64,000 nt of DNA from Syngnathus acus. Lineage: Eukaryota; Chordata; Actinopteri; Syngnathiformes; Syngnathidae. Within the stretch, counting starts at the first letter, position 1; every line of letters begins with the position of its first letter. This document shows positions 25,439 through 41,300 of this stretch, piece by piece. The notes under the pieces were generated by a model. The model had not been told where the DNA came from. It saw nothing but the letters and a program-made list of their open reading frames with translations, and searched no databases. Location: NCBI RefSeq assembly GCF_901709675.1, contig NC_051099.1, forward strand, positions 4,278,001 through 4,342,000, given 5' to 3'. The position numbers were made by a program, and so were the translations under genes.

Positions 25439-26246
25439 ACTGGCAGTTCAAAGTTGAAATCCTGAAATTCATTGAGTGAATGTGACAAATGAAATTATAG
25501 GTTAATAGATGGTTGAGGGATTTTTTTCATTTATTTCAAAGGCTATAGCTTGTTAGCTGGCTAGCCTATGTCAGTTAGGTGTGTTTGAAAGTCAGCTTCT
25601 GGTTATTCTTAACATTAGAGTATTATTCCATGGGTGTGATAGTTTAAGTAAAAGAAACACCTTTGAATTAAAGTGTATTTGAGGAATAAATAATGAATGT
25701 TTATGACTATACAACCTAAAAAACGTTTCATATTACCTACCTTCAACACCTTCTAAGAAAATGGTGCCAAAAAGCAACGTAGTACTGTACATATTACTTT
25801 AACATTGTGGTGCCTTCAGACTCTAACAATAAAATCGTACATTCCAATGATATAAGTATTTGTCGCTGTATATTTATTTTAAGCATTAACAACATCAAAC
25901 CCTCGTAAAACTCTATTCCTCGCGAACGGAAACAATGTTCCTGGATATGTCTCATTAGCTAAAAGTGTCAGAAGCAATATTATAGTTTTAGTAAGTCTCA
26001 CGATGAAAATATATTGCTAAGCCTCATTTACATTGCATTGGGTCAATGGAGTAATTTAACATCAAGGTTTTCTCATTTAAGTCATTTTCTAACTCTAATA
26101 GAAAATATTTATCAATGGGTAATTATTTTTTTATGAAGTGGATGATCTCAGCGTCACTCAGTTAAACGGGAACAGGAACTATACTTTATTTCAGACATGA
26201 ATAGCCACGCTCGTCTCTTTCTCTACTTTTAAAGCGTAATTAAGCG
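25439..26246. other. Intergenic DNA between spata22 and stip1 (5' flank of both)
   Basis: About 0.8 kb of mostly AT-rich DNA upstream of the spata22 start. No TATA box or spliced leader exon for spata22 could be assigned. The stip1-proximal end becomes less AT-rich and leads into the heat-shock element. Confidence 0.55.
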
Positions 26247-26271
26247 TTTCCAGAGCCTTCGCGAATATTCC
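26247..26271 (+). promoter_or_regulatory. Five-unit heat-shock element upstream of stip1
   Basis: Five contiguous 5-base units alternate as HSF sites require: TTTCC, AGAGC, CTTCG, CGAAT, ATTCC. Four match nTTCn/nGAAn exactly and the second is a GAA variant (GAG). The element ends 133 bases before the stip1 ATG. Stress induction of STIP1 by HSF1 is established in vertebrates and yeast, so this is the likely control site. Seen in sequence; binding is inferred. Confidence 0.8.
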
Positions 26272-26376
26272 AGGGTTATATTTATTGCAAACGGAACGGG
26301 GACAAATGCGGGTTTGTAACAGTCAACACTGGCAACCTGCAGGTTGTTGAGTGGGCGGCGCTAGTCCACACAGTAG

Positions 26377-26386
26377 TTTCTGGAAG
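26377..26386 (+). promoter_or_regulatory. Second, two-unit heat-shock half-element
   Basis: TTTCT followed directly by GGAAG gives one inverted nTTCn-nGAAn pair, 18 bases before the stip1 ATG. It is too short to be strong alone but could cooperate with the upstream element. A GC-rich GGGCGGCG word lies just upstream at about 26353. Confidence 0.45.
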
Positions 26387-26404
26387 GAACCTCATGCTTG
26401 CAAC

Positions 26405-29400
26405 ATGGAGAAAGTGAGTGCTCGTTAAATCGTGTCTTCTCTTTCCCCCAACATTTATACACTTCGATTGTTATTTAGGATTAATTTCACCTTGAAGTCA
26501 TTTATATAATACGCTTCTGCGCTGAAACACTAAGCGATCAGCTAAATTAGCTTGATTGTCCGTGGTTTGTGGGGTTAGCCATCGGCTAGTAACTCGCTGG
26601 TGCTGCTTCGCTGACTACTTTTTTATATGATGTTATTTAACGCTGTTATTTAACGTTTCATACTTGTTAATTTTTCTATATTTGCCAACATAAGCGGGTC
26701 AGCTATGAGTTTCTTGTTTGCCGTGAGGGTTTACTGCTTGTCATCATTGTCCACACGGTTCAATGACGAAGTCAAGTAATTACGTGAGACTGATGATTTA
26801 TGACTTATATTCACCCTTGCTTACTAATGCAATACAGTTTGTCTTCCCTCATTGTGCGAATATGCATATAGTTATCGGGCAACTAAGTTAGCATGCTCCC
26901 CTGTCCTTAACGCCATCGTCTAACACGATACATTTATTATCTTTTATTAATATGTTACGTCTGGTGTGAGGTGTAGTATTTATTTGTATATCCGTGCTGC
27001 AGTATTTCGGTTTCCTAAGTTAACATCTTGTGCTCTGTCCGGAAGATCTTTCGAGATGCACAAGGGGCTGCAGTGACCAATGTTTTCCTTGTAGCTGTCA
27101 TTTAGCGTTAACAATTAGCACACGACTTAGCACGCTATTCGGTTTGATTTAGGTATTTTTGCAAAGGTTGTACGCCACCCAAAAAAATGTATATCAAACT
27201 TTTACCAAAAATCTGTACGGTTCCTAAAAACATCTTATGCAAAAATGGTGGTGCATGTTATACGCCTGAAGAGGGCGCAATTGTTATTTGAAACGGTTCA
27301 AGTTAGCATTGATGCTGATGTGAGCCATCGCCTGGCTTTCTTTAGTGTCGATTTCTTATTATGTATCGTATCAAGGCTGTTTGACCCGTCACAATCGAAA
27401 ATTATGGGAGAGAAATTCATCAGGAAACCTTTCAAATGGAATTGTTTTTTTTTAAATCAGGGTTAGTGTACCCCTAAACCTGTTTAAAAAAAATAACTCA
27501 CCAGTGACGGGATGTGATTTGGTTTTGGTGACACTTCATAAGTGTTCATTTGAAAATGTAAACAGTTACATAATCTAATATATCAGTTATTTATGCGCTG
27601 CATATCGATATTCCTGCTTTGTAAAATTGTTGTTGCTAATCATTGAGAGGTCAATATTAGTTGTTAATAACAAAGGTAAATGGAGCTAATTTGTTAGTTC
27701 CGAAAGATGTATCCATCAGACTGGCAGCTTTTAGAATTCATCAGTAGCTACCATATGTCAGTTAATATACGTACTTGTACGCAAGAATGAAAAAAGTGAA
27801 TGGACAAATGAAGACACTTGTGTTGCACCTGTCTGACATGAACAGATGCCTCTTGCCTATCAGATGCCACTGGCAGCTGTTCAAATAGATAATCCAAATC
27901 AGATCTCTGTTGAAATAAAGTCAGCATGTGTTTCCTAACGTCGTCTATTATTGTCAGTTTGTGTTTTATGTATTTACCGCCTGCTGGTTCACAGGTGTCT
28001 GCATTGAAAGACCAAGGCAACAAAGCACTGAGTGCAGGGAATATTGACGAGGCGATCCGGTGTTACACTGAAGCCGTGACTCTCGACCCCAAAAACCATG
28101 TCCTGTTCAGCAACCGATCGGCTGCCTACGCCAAAAAAGGCAATTATCAAAAGGCTCTCGAGGATGCTTGTGAGACCATCAAGATAAAGCCAGACTGGGG
28201 CAAGGTAAGGTGATTTTGGATTTACCAGTCATCCTTTTGACAATAAATGGCCTGCAGTAAACGGGTGAACTTTATTTTTTTTAATTATTAACAAGGGTTA
28301 CTCCCGTAAAGCTGCGGCGCAGGAATTTCTCGGACGGCTGGAGCATGCTAAAGCGACGTACCAAGAGGGCATCCGGCATGAGCCCAACAATCAGCAGCTG
28401 AAGGAGGGCTTACAGAACATTGAGGCTCGCCTCGCAGGTACACAATATTTGACTTCAGTCTTGGATGTATAGTTAGAATAACCAAGTCTTTTTTTTTTCT
28501 ATTTCAGAGAAAACAATGATGAATCCTTTCGCCTTGCCTAACATGTATCAAAAGCTGGAGAACGATCCTCGAACCCGCGAGCTCATGGCAGATCCGAGCT
28601 ACAAAGAACTCCTGGAGGAACTCCGGAACAACCCCTCTGCGCTTGGCACGTATGTGCTCACCCATAGATCAGTTGATTCCCCGGTGATACCAAATGATCA
28701 GTGTTCCATTTGGTTTCTAGGAAGCTACAAGATAAAAGAGTGATGACCACACTCTCTGTGCTACTGGGACTGAACTTGTCCGGAATGGATGAAGAAGACG
28801 ATCCGACTCCGACTCCTCCTCCTCCTTCGGCTACAAAACCTAAAGAGACGCAGCCACCGCCTTCCGCAAACCAAGACCTACCTGAGAACAAGAGAAATGT
28901 AAGTCAGTCAATCAATTTTGAGCCAAGGGGTCAGTGTTAATTCTCTACTCTGCGTGTTGACTAGGCCTTGAAAGAAAAGGAACTTGGGAATGCCGCCTAT
29001 AAGAACAAGGACTTTGATACGGCGCTGAAGCATTATGAAGAAGCAGTCAAGCATGATCCTACCAACATGACTTATATTTCAAATCAAGCCGGTATGTACG
29101 ATTGTAATTGTGAAACACAAATGTGTGTGTGGAAGGTAACAGAAGTGATATGTTCTTTGCATGATCTCCTCAGCTGTTTACTTTGAAAAGGAGGAGTTTG
29201 AGAAGTGCAGGGAACTCTGTGAGAAGGCCATCGATGTTGGCAGAGAGAACCGCGAAGACTACAGACAAATTGCCAAGTGAGTTCCGATTGTTGTTCTTTC
29301 TTGTCCCATTTGAAATTGATCTTTGGAATCTATTGGTTATATTAACGCCCGTCCGGCTCAATCTACTGTTTTTTAAAGGGCACTGGCAAGGATTGGCAAC

Positions 29401-30687
29401 TCCTACTTCAAGCAGGAAAAGTACAAAGAAGCCGTTCAGTATTTCAACAAGAGTTTAACAGAGCATCGCACCCCTGATGTGTTGAAAAAGTGTCAACAGG
29501 TGCATTTCACGACCTCTCCTCATTTATTACACTGTTTTATGGAGTTGACACTTTATTTGTCCTTCCCTTCATATTTGAATACATTCGATGTTTGACTACA
29601 TTATGCTAAAGTTTAAAATTGAGTGGCTGCATATTTTCACCTCATTCTGCAGGCAGAGAAGATCGTGAAAGAGTTGGAGAAGCAAGCCTACATTAATCCT
29701 GATTTAGCTCTGGAGGAGAAGAACAAGGGAAATGAAGCCTTCCAGAAGGGTTCGTGCAAAATCACGTTGTTTTTTTGTTTTTGTTTTTTTAAACAATGTC
29801 TCGGATGCTTAACTTATCCTGTGCTCCCTTTAGGAGACTATCCTCTAGCCATGAAACATTACACCGAGGCCATCAAAAGAAACCCAATGGATGCAAAGCT
29901 CTTCAGTAACCGAGCTGCCTGCTACACGAAGCTGTTGGAGTTTCAACTTGCCCTAAAGGTGTGCTGTTTTCAACATTGGATCAGATCTGATCTTTCACCT
30001 TTGACCTGTATTTAATCATACAAGTAACTTCACTTGTTTTGTTTGATCAGGATTGTGAGGACTGCATCAAACTTGAGCCCACATTCAGTGAGTTGGACAC
30101 CATCATGCTTGCCAAGGTATTTTTTTAGTTGATATGCTAATTTTCTGAAATGTGTCCACAGTTAAAGGATACACACGTAAAGCAGCTGCTTTGGAGGCAA
30201 TGAAAGATTTTTCCAAAGCCATGGATGTGTACCAGAAGGCTTTGGAGCTTGATTCTTCTTCAAAGGTATTTTAGTTTGCGCCACGACAATGTAAAGAAAA
30301 AAAATCTTTACGTGTAGTGCAACTATTATCTTTTTCATTTTCCATTCAGGAAGCCACAGAAGGCTTACAGCGCTGCATGGTCAGCCAGGCGACGAGGAAC
30401 GACACTCCTGAGGAAGTCAAGCAAAGAGCCATGGCCGATCCCGAGGTGCAGCAAATTATGTCTGACCCCGCCATGCGCATGATCCTCGAGCAAATGCAGA
30501 AGGACCCTCAGGCGCTCAGCGAGTAAGTTTCACAAGTTCTGTATATTTTGTCCTGCATCGCCATTTTGAATGGTTTCATAAAAAAGTGATGGCTCCTTTT
30601 CCCTTTTATTTCAGCCACTTAAAGAATCCCGGCATTGCAAAGAAAATTCAGAAACTCCTGGATGTCGGACTCATAGCCATTCATTGA
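26405..30687 (+). CDS. stip1: STIP1/HOP, Hsp70-Hsp90 organising co-chaperone (complete, 14 coding exons)
   Basis: Exons: 26405-26413, 27995-28204, 28296-28437, 28508-28649, 28721-28898, 28965-29091, 29174-29276, 29379-29499, 29653-29749, 29834-29958, 30051-30087, 30162-30265, 30350-30522, 30615-30687. They sum to 1641 bases, 546 residues (human 543), with GT/AG borders throughout. Domains in order: TPR1 (about 4-110, from [13 protein letters not shown]), DP1 (about 125-190, [16 protein letters not shown]), an acidic and Pro-rich linker, TPR2A (about 228-345, [15 protein letters not shown]), TPR2B (about 364-480, [10 protein letters not shown]) and DP2 (about 483-546), ending VGLIAIH. The protein is cytosolic; TPR1 and TPR2B bind the Hsp70 tail and TPR2A the Hsp90 EEVD tail, bridging client transfer. 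The first exon carries only MEK, followed by a 1.6 kb intron. A heat-shock element precedes the start. Confidence 0.97.
30051..30087 (+). other. 37-base micro-exon of stip1
   Basis: Exon 11 encodes only [12 protein letters not shown] plus one base, between the acceptor TTGATCAG and the donor GTGAGT. It is needed to keep TPR2B in frame with the next exon ([12 protein letters not shown]). Confidence 0.9.
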
Positions 30688-32110
30688 TGTGACACGAGCC
30701 AAGATATGAAGAAATACTCTCAATATGGAACAAAATGCAAATTCTCTCGAAATATTACATTTTTTGTTGCCTTCAAAATTATTCTCTCTGGTATGACTTA
30801 AGCCACATTCTTTTTTTTAGCATTTCAAGTCCTGACTCTTGGAAAATTCTTTGGCAACTTTGATGCCAGATTCCAGAGGGCGTGCCCCTAAAATGAAAAG
30901 CATCGCTCTGTTTGTGTTTCTCACATTTCTCACTGTTAAGGAGATATTGTAAAAGATGGAGCCGCTGGTCTCTTTACACTGTATGTGTTATATGATTGTG
31001 GGCAACTTATAAATTTAAACTCAAATATCAAATATTCAAACTATTAAACATAATAGCAGTTTACAGTGGTGGTTTTCTTTTTTTTTTTTCTTTCAGTCAC
31101 CAGTGCATAGGGTTGGAAAGTTGTGACTGGCATACAAAAATGGAAACTAGTAAAATGTAAAATAAGGTTATTTCAATCGTTTTAATGAACCTACATTACA
31201 GTTGGACTTTTTTGAAACTTTTTGGTGCTATTCTAATTATATATAGTTTATATAGTTTTATTTTTATTTTTTCTTCTATTTATGACAGATTTGGGATTTG
31301 ACACATCTTCATGACCCCGCCCGTATTTTAAAAGTCACGTGACAAGCATCGCCCAGGTTGTGTCGAAAGCATCTTGCTATTAGCGCTTAGCTAGCAGCTG
31401 ACCAAATATCAACCGATGTGTTGATTTCTCGAACTATTGGAGTAAAAACATGTACCGGGCTCTAGCGGAGGCAGAGAAGAAAAGGCACCCCCTCCTCCAG
31501 CATGCTTTTTATCGCTGAGATTTAAGGAGGTTATTTATCAAGAAGACACTAGCCCTGGCTAACGCTACAAAGTTTGACGGACAAGAGCCATTTGCTAGCA
31601 AGATTGCGGTTGTCAATTTACTACAACCGTTTAGATTGTCTGGGAGCTATCTGTCATCTCATCGATTCAAATCGCGACTCCTCCACGGATTAATATTCAC
31701 ATAATTTGATCAATCTCAAGTGGGTGCTAACGTGAATGCGAGTGAATATACATGATTGACAACTCTTTAGCAACTAATGCTAACGCCGTTGCTTAAACTT
31801 TCAGTGTTAACACGTAAATAATAGTGTCGCCTTTCTCAGAGAAAATATCGAGTGACACAATTCAATAAACAGAATGTAAATGGTTTACAAACTGCTTTGT
31901 TTGTGGGGATAAAACACTAAGGATGTCAAACACTAGGATTACTACCAGGACGACGTGTCAATGCACATCTGTCCGTTCCCTTGCGCTCTCCACAGTGCAG
32001 CATCAATAAATAATTTGTAGCTGCGTGAAGTGGAATATCTCAAGTAGAAAATAAGTGTTTTACAATTCTCTGATAGTTCGAATAGGGAAGGAAGTAATCT
32101 TGGTGGAGTT
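30688..32110. other. stip1 3' UTR and rps6ka4 5' flank
   Basis: The left part is stip1 3' UTR; an ATTAAA at 31043-31048 is a possible polyadenylation signal. From about 31300 the DNA is likely rps6ka4 promoter and 5' UTR, with a CACGTG palindrome at 31334-31343. Several upstream ATGs, including a 22-codon frame starting at 31450, suggest either translational control or an unrecognised leader intron. Confidence 0.55.
31334..31343. promoter_or_regulatory. GTCACGTGAC palindrome (E-box) upstream of rps6ka4
   Basis: A perfect 10-base palindrome with the CACGTG core bound by USF, MYC/MAX and TFE3/MITF-type factors. It sits 768 bases before the assigned ATG. Promoter role is inferred from position only. 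Confidence 0.45.
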
Positions 32111-36374
<4,264 letters not shown>

Positions 36375-37970
36375 CTTTAGTTTCGCAAGCAGAGCAAGAA
36401 TATGTCATGCGGAGTTGCTCAGACAAGTAAAAAAAGAAAATGTACAGAGGAAACAAAGTGGTTTAATGTCAAGTTGAATTACAATATGACTGAGGTAAAA
36501 TTTGTCATTTGCCATCAAAATGTAGTTTGGATGTGAAGCTGGGCTCGAGGAAATGCATAAAATGTACATTCTTTGTATTTTCTCACCAGATAGCAGGAAC
36601 GTCATACACTAAAATTAATTTCAAAATGGAGATATGCCTCTTTTCACTGTGGGCGGAAAAAACAGTGCTTTGTAGGGTTAAAGGGAAAAAATGAGCCATT
36701 TAGAGCTGACGATAAGTCAGTCGCAATTGAGCCGAGCGAATACACACGTTTGCACATGGCAGATGCAATGATGACATCAGTGATTTGCATATTTAATATT
36801 TGTCGTCGCGTTGAGGGCTTTTACATCTTAACAAATTTGGATGGCAGAAGTTTGATTCCTGCTTTTACAAGTGTTATGCTAGTTTTTATTTTTATTTTTA
36901 GGCTGGCCATTAACAGTCTGCACTTTGGGCTTTGAATGTAAATGATCAAAACTGAGCTTTGAGGTCACATATCAGACAAGTCACAGTTTTAAAAAGAAAA
37001 GTTTTTGCAAAGTCGTAACGCTAACGTTTTACATGACTAGCAACGTTTCAGGCGTGTACTGATTAAAAAGATTCACTTACAGTGTTGGCCGCATCCACAA
37101 ATGTCGCAATTGTGATTTTACTGGCTGTAAATTCTTTGCCTTATGTATTGGTCTTTTTATGGTTTTGTTTTTAAAGGAAACCGGTTGTTTATCAGCATTA
37201 CTTGTAAACTGTTGATTGGTGTGGATCGTTTTGTAGTAAATGTGTCCTGTTCTTACTTTTTTCTTTTTTTACTTGACTATTGTATCGTGATGCACTGTCA
37301 CTGATGTAAACTGGGATTTATTTGCACCAAGCTGCAAAATAAATATAAATTTTCAATGGAAGCTTCTTTATTTATTTTATTGAGCTCAATTGTTTTAGAT
37401 GTACCTGTTTGTTTTAAAAACCATACTGTACATAAATTCTGACATTCTCTGCCTTGAAATGACACATAGCGACTGTAGGGGGAGCTCGAGAGCAAATAAA
37501 ATCCATGGGTATTGCTCCACAACATAACATGTTGCTTAAATATATATATGTTGTTGCTATGAATAATTACACAAAGTGTTGGCTTTCACGAGATTGCACC
37601 CCTCCCACCCCCCTCCATCTCAGCAGGTTCAATTTTCCGATTCACGTCTTGGCTTTCCTATGTGGAGGTTGCAGCATTATAAGAAAAAAGCAATTTTCAT
37701 TTAAACAACTCTGAATGAACATCTTTATTCTCTTTTATGCCTTTCAGCAGCTGGCTCAATTCTAATGAGGAATCACTGAAGAAGAAAGTAGTCCGAGTGA
37801 TATTTGAACAGATGGGGATGAAGTCATTACTGTACTTAAAGGTTCATTAATGTTCTTTAGTGACTTATCACCTTCCATGTAGTCCTTAGTGCTACTAAAG
37901 AGGTACTCGGATCATAAGTGAAGTGTCTTTTAAATCCTTTGTAACTAAGCACAAATTGAGCATATTAACG
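36375..37970. other. rps6ka4 3' UTR and downstream DNA
   Basis: The 3' UTR probably runs about 1 kb to the AATAAA at 37338-37343; a second AATAAA lies at 37495-37500. Short open frames here have no family resemblance. After about 37500 the DNA is ordinary AT-rich intergenic sequence. Confidence 0.6.
37338..37343 (+). other. Candidate polyadenylation signal of rps6ka4
   Basis: AATAAA 964 bases after the stop codon, followed by T-rich sequence (TTCTTTATTTATTTTATTG) as expected downstream of a cleavage site. Confidence 0.5.
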
Positions 37971-38358
37971 GATGCTACGGTGGAGTAGTGGTTAGCATAT
38001 CTGCCTCGCAGTTCTTTGGTGTAGGGCAGGGGTGTCAAACTCATTTTTTTGGGCCATTATGACTGTCAACCCAAATAAATGTATGAGCACCTCATATTAT
38101 ATACAGTAAAAGCTACAAAACAAACTGACAAATAACTCGTTTTCAAATCAGACGAGTAAAAACTGGTGAAATTTTAAAAAAAACTAATAATATTAAAAGT
38201 GAAGACAATTTGCAATTCTAGTAATGACACACGAATTTGATGCACAATTTGTCTTCGCGGGCCACATAAAATGATGTGGCGGGCCGTATCTGGCCCCCGG
38301 GCCTTGAGTTTGACACCTGTGGTGTAGAGTTTGAATCTATACCTGCGAGTATCAGCGG
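37971..38358 (+). repeat. tRNA-like SINE fragment split by a hAT MITE
   Basis: Left piece (37971-38026) contains GGTGGAGTAGTGGTTAGCA and CTGCCTCGCAGTTC, an A-box-like head. Right piece (38322-38358) continues GTGTAGAGTTTGAATCTA, a B-box-like word. Removing the MITE and one copy of its 8-base duplication joins the two parts into the usual SINE order. The SINE tail beyond about 38358 is not recognisable. Confidence 0.65.
38027..38321 (+). mobile_element. hAT-type MITE, copy B
   Basis: Length 295, starting CAGGGGTGTCAAACTCA and ending TGAGTTTGACACCTGTG. It has an 8-base flanking duplication with one mismatch (GTGTAGGG at 38019-38026, GTGTAGAG at 38322-38329). Compared with copy A, it lacks part of the left GGGCCGC segment. 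It sits inside a SINE. Confidence 0.92.
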
Positions 38359-41300
38359 ATGAGACATTCTATTCCAAGCCAGTCGGCGTGATTGGCATGC
38401 TTAGCAGCATTCACATTGATCGTCAATGGATTCTTTGCTACACTTCAGGAGATGCACAACATCTTCAGCGGCAGCCTACACGGGAAGCAAAAGCCGATGT
38501 TATCAAAGTTGCCATCACTTACATCCATTGAAGCACAAGCGCTCACAAGAAGATGCACTTTCACTCATAAAAATTTCATGAACCACCCTGAAAGTGATCC
38601 AAAATGTGAAGTAAAACATAAAAAGCTTCTTGTGCTAACACAGAAGAAGCTTTGATGCTAGCTTAGCGACTACATGTCCTAAAGCGTACGCCTGATAAAA
38701 TTTTAAACAGTGAAGTGTTCCTCATTGAGGCCTCTAATGGTTCACGTCTTTTGTGCACTGATGCTCTCCATGTTCCTGAGCCCCATAAACTCCACTCCAC
38801 TGGGGGTCAGTAGGCTTCTTGGCACTGATATCCCCAAAACCACTCACAGCAACTGTGAAGTGATATAGCGTATGATATAATGTGTCGCACGGCCTTTAAT
38901 CAAATTAATTTTTGAGTAGATAATTAATAATATATTGAGTGGATAATAAAGTAGTATATTGAGCATGACAAAGACAGATCTGGATGGATCATTTGAGAAC
39001 ATAGTCAGCAGGATCTTCATGCCATTAAGTTGCTTGCTGGCAGCATTTCAGCGCTTGTGTGCAAAGAAATGAAACATAAAACACTATGTACAACCTATTA
39101 GCATTCAAGGAAGTTAAATGGGTGGATAGAATGAACCCATGATGAGGTCATGGAACCATCCGATATCTCCAAATGAATTAAAAAATTATTAATGTGAATT
39201 TTGTTTCCTATAATAAAAAGCAGCGATGAGCTTATTTAAAAAAAAAAAAAAGGTCCAAAAGGGGAAATATATACATATGTTTGTAAATAGGTGCTACTGA
39301 CTATAATTATATTTATATCAACAGACAGCTTGATACTAACACATTGGCTATATTTACTCGACTTTATTTATTTATTTTTTTAAAACATCTGTTCGGGTGG
39401 TGCATGAAGATTACAACAGTAATTGTTTTTGGGCCGGATAATTACCGAAAAAATAAACCAATCACAACAATGGTCTCATATCAATTTTGTTTCACAGCAT
39501 CTCAAATACCAAAATTAATTCTCATTGATTGTCATGTGATGATTCAGGCAGTCTCCATGTTTGGTAGGGTGAAAAAGTTTGCTTCAGTTGGGTGTGGCCT
39601 AGAAGGTAAAAAAAAAAAAAACAGGAAGTGGGAATTGGGGATTTGATTACAGGTGACAAGAAGAAACAAACAAATGGAGAGGAGAAATCCAAGGCTGCAT
39701 GGTGCAGGGTGAGTACATGAATAAAACACAAACAGAAACTTTAACCTTGCTGTTGTTTGTATTTGCTGAGATGAGATGATTTTTTTTGCTAATTTCAATC
39801 TGCTTGACTATATTTTGCATTGTTTGTCAAAATTATTGAGGCCCTACTTTCTTCCTGTTCTGCCCTTTGTGATTATTGATGCGTTTGTGTTTTACAAATT
39901 TACAAAGTTTATAATAAAAAAGCAATTCTTACATAATTGTTTACAGCTAATTTCTAAATACAAATGATATAATGATTTAATTTTCTAGCACCCAACCTCC
40001 TTCAATAACTCTTATGTGAGAAGTGCATTCATCACTTGAGGGTCAACAGTAGTTAAAGCTTCCATTAATTAGTATGTATGAGAGGTCTGCAGTTCAAATC
40101 CCCTGGCAGGTTTTGGGCTGTTGGTCTGTGCGGGTGGTCTGGTTGCAGGGCAAAGGAGTCTCTTTAATCGCATGACTTGCTGAGGGCATGAGTGGATAGA
40201 AAACTTACCCTTGAAAACAGTGTATGCGGATGACTGCGGTTGACCTCTGACCTTTGTCTTCTTTGGACCCGCTGGCATTTATACTGGCAACTTTTATTTT
40301 GTAGCAGCCAACTCGTGAGAATCTTACAAAAAGATACTCGTGATACCTAATGGAGCTATTTTTCCTTTGAAATATTTTGCCCTAAAATAATTCCGACACA
40401 ATGAGGTCCGATATTAAGATGAGTCATACTCTGCTTGTATAAAGATAATCATGCTGTGTTTTGATCGGCGGTGGCTGTGTTGTAATTATCTTATTTTTTG
40501 TGTTTGGAGATTTGGTGAATACTGTGATTAAAAATAATTGAATGCATATGTTTTTGCATTTCTGAATACATAACTGCTGAATGTTGCTCACTGAGATTTT
40601 GCTGGAATTGTGTTGAGTAAATGAAGATGAGATTAAAAAAAAAAAAAGAGTGCAATTTAGTATTTGCTCTTCTAAATGTGACATTTGTTTTTAATATGAG
40701 TTAGTGGAATAGAATAGGCCAGAAAAATATTTACATTTGTCTTTACCGCAAACATGGCGGTAAAAGAGCCTTCACAATGCGTCGGGGTAAATCGAGTATT
40801 GATTAAGAAGCCTAAAAGGTTTTCCAACTCTCACACAATTTCAAACCCGGCTCCCCTATAGTTTTTACTCCTCCCAATTCAATTAACCTCATCCTCCTTA
40901 CACTTATGCGGTGGTTTGCTGCTATCGTGGGTGGCTAACCATTAGCCGCTAGTTTTACTATGTGAGTCATATTTACTGTATTGGCAGTATGACTTGGCAA
41001 TTTTGATACACTGTCGATTTTTGATTGGCTGTCGAGGTATTGCGTCATCATTAATAGTGACATAAACCTTGAAAGAATTATGAGACTTCCTTTTATAAGA
41101 AACACCATCTAATTGACAATGAAAATAAGGCTGGAATGATTTCTTTGCTTTTTTTTCCCCCACTATAAATTATAAGACATCTCTTTTCGCCACGTCCTTG
41201 CTATCGGATCTCGCAGTTTATTAAAAATGGAAGTCATTTCGAATGAGCCTGTAACTCTCAACCCTTTCAAGAGATCTTAATAGATCCAGCATATCTCTGA

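Noticed and set aside
40074-40140. GCAGTTCAAATCCCC considered as a tRNA B-box
   Set aside because: No A-box at the right distance and no cloverleaf could be drawn; at most a stray SINE remnant.
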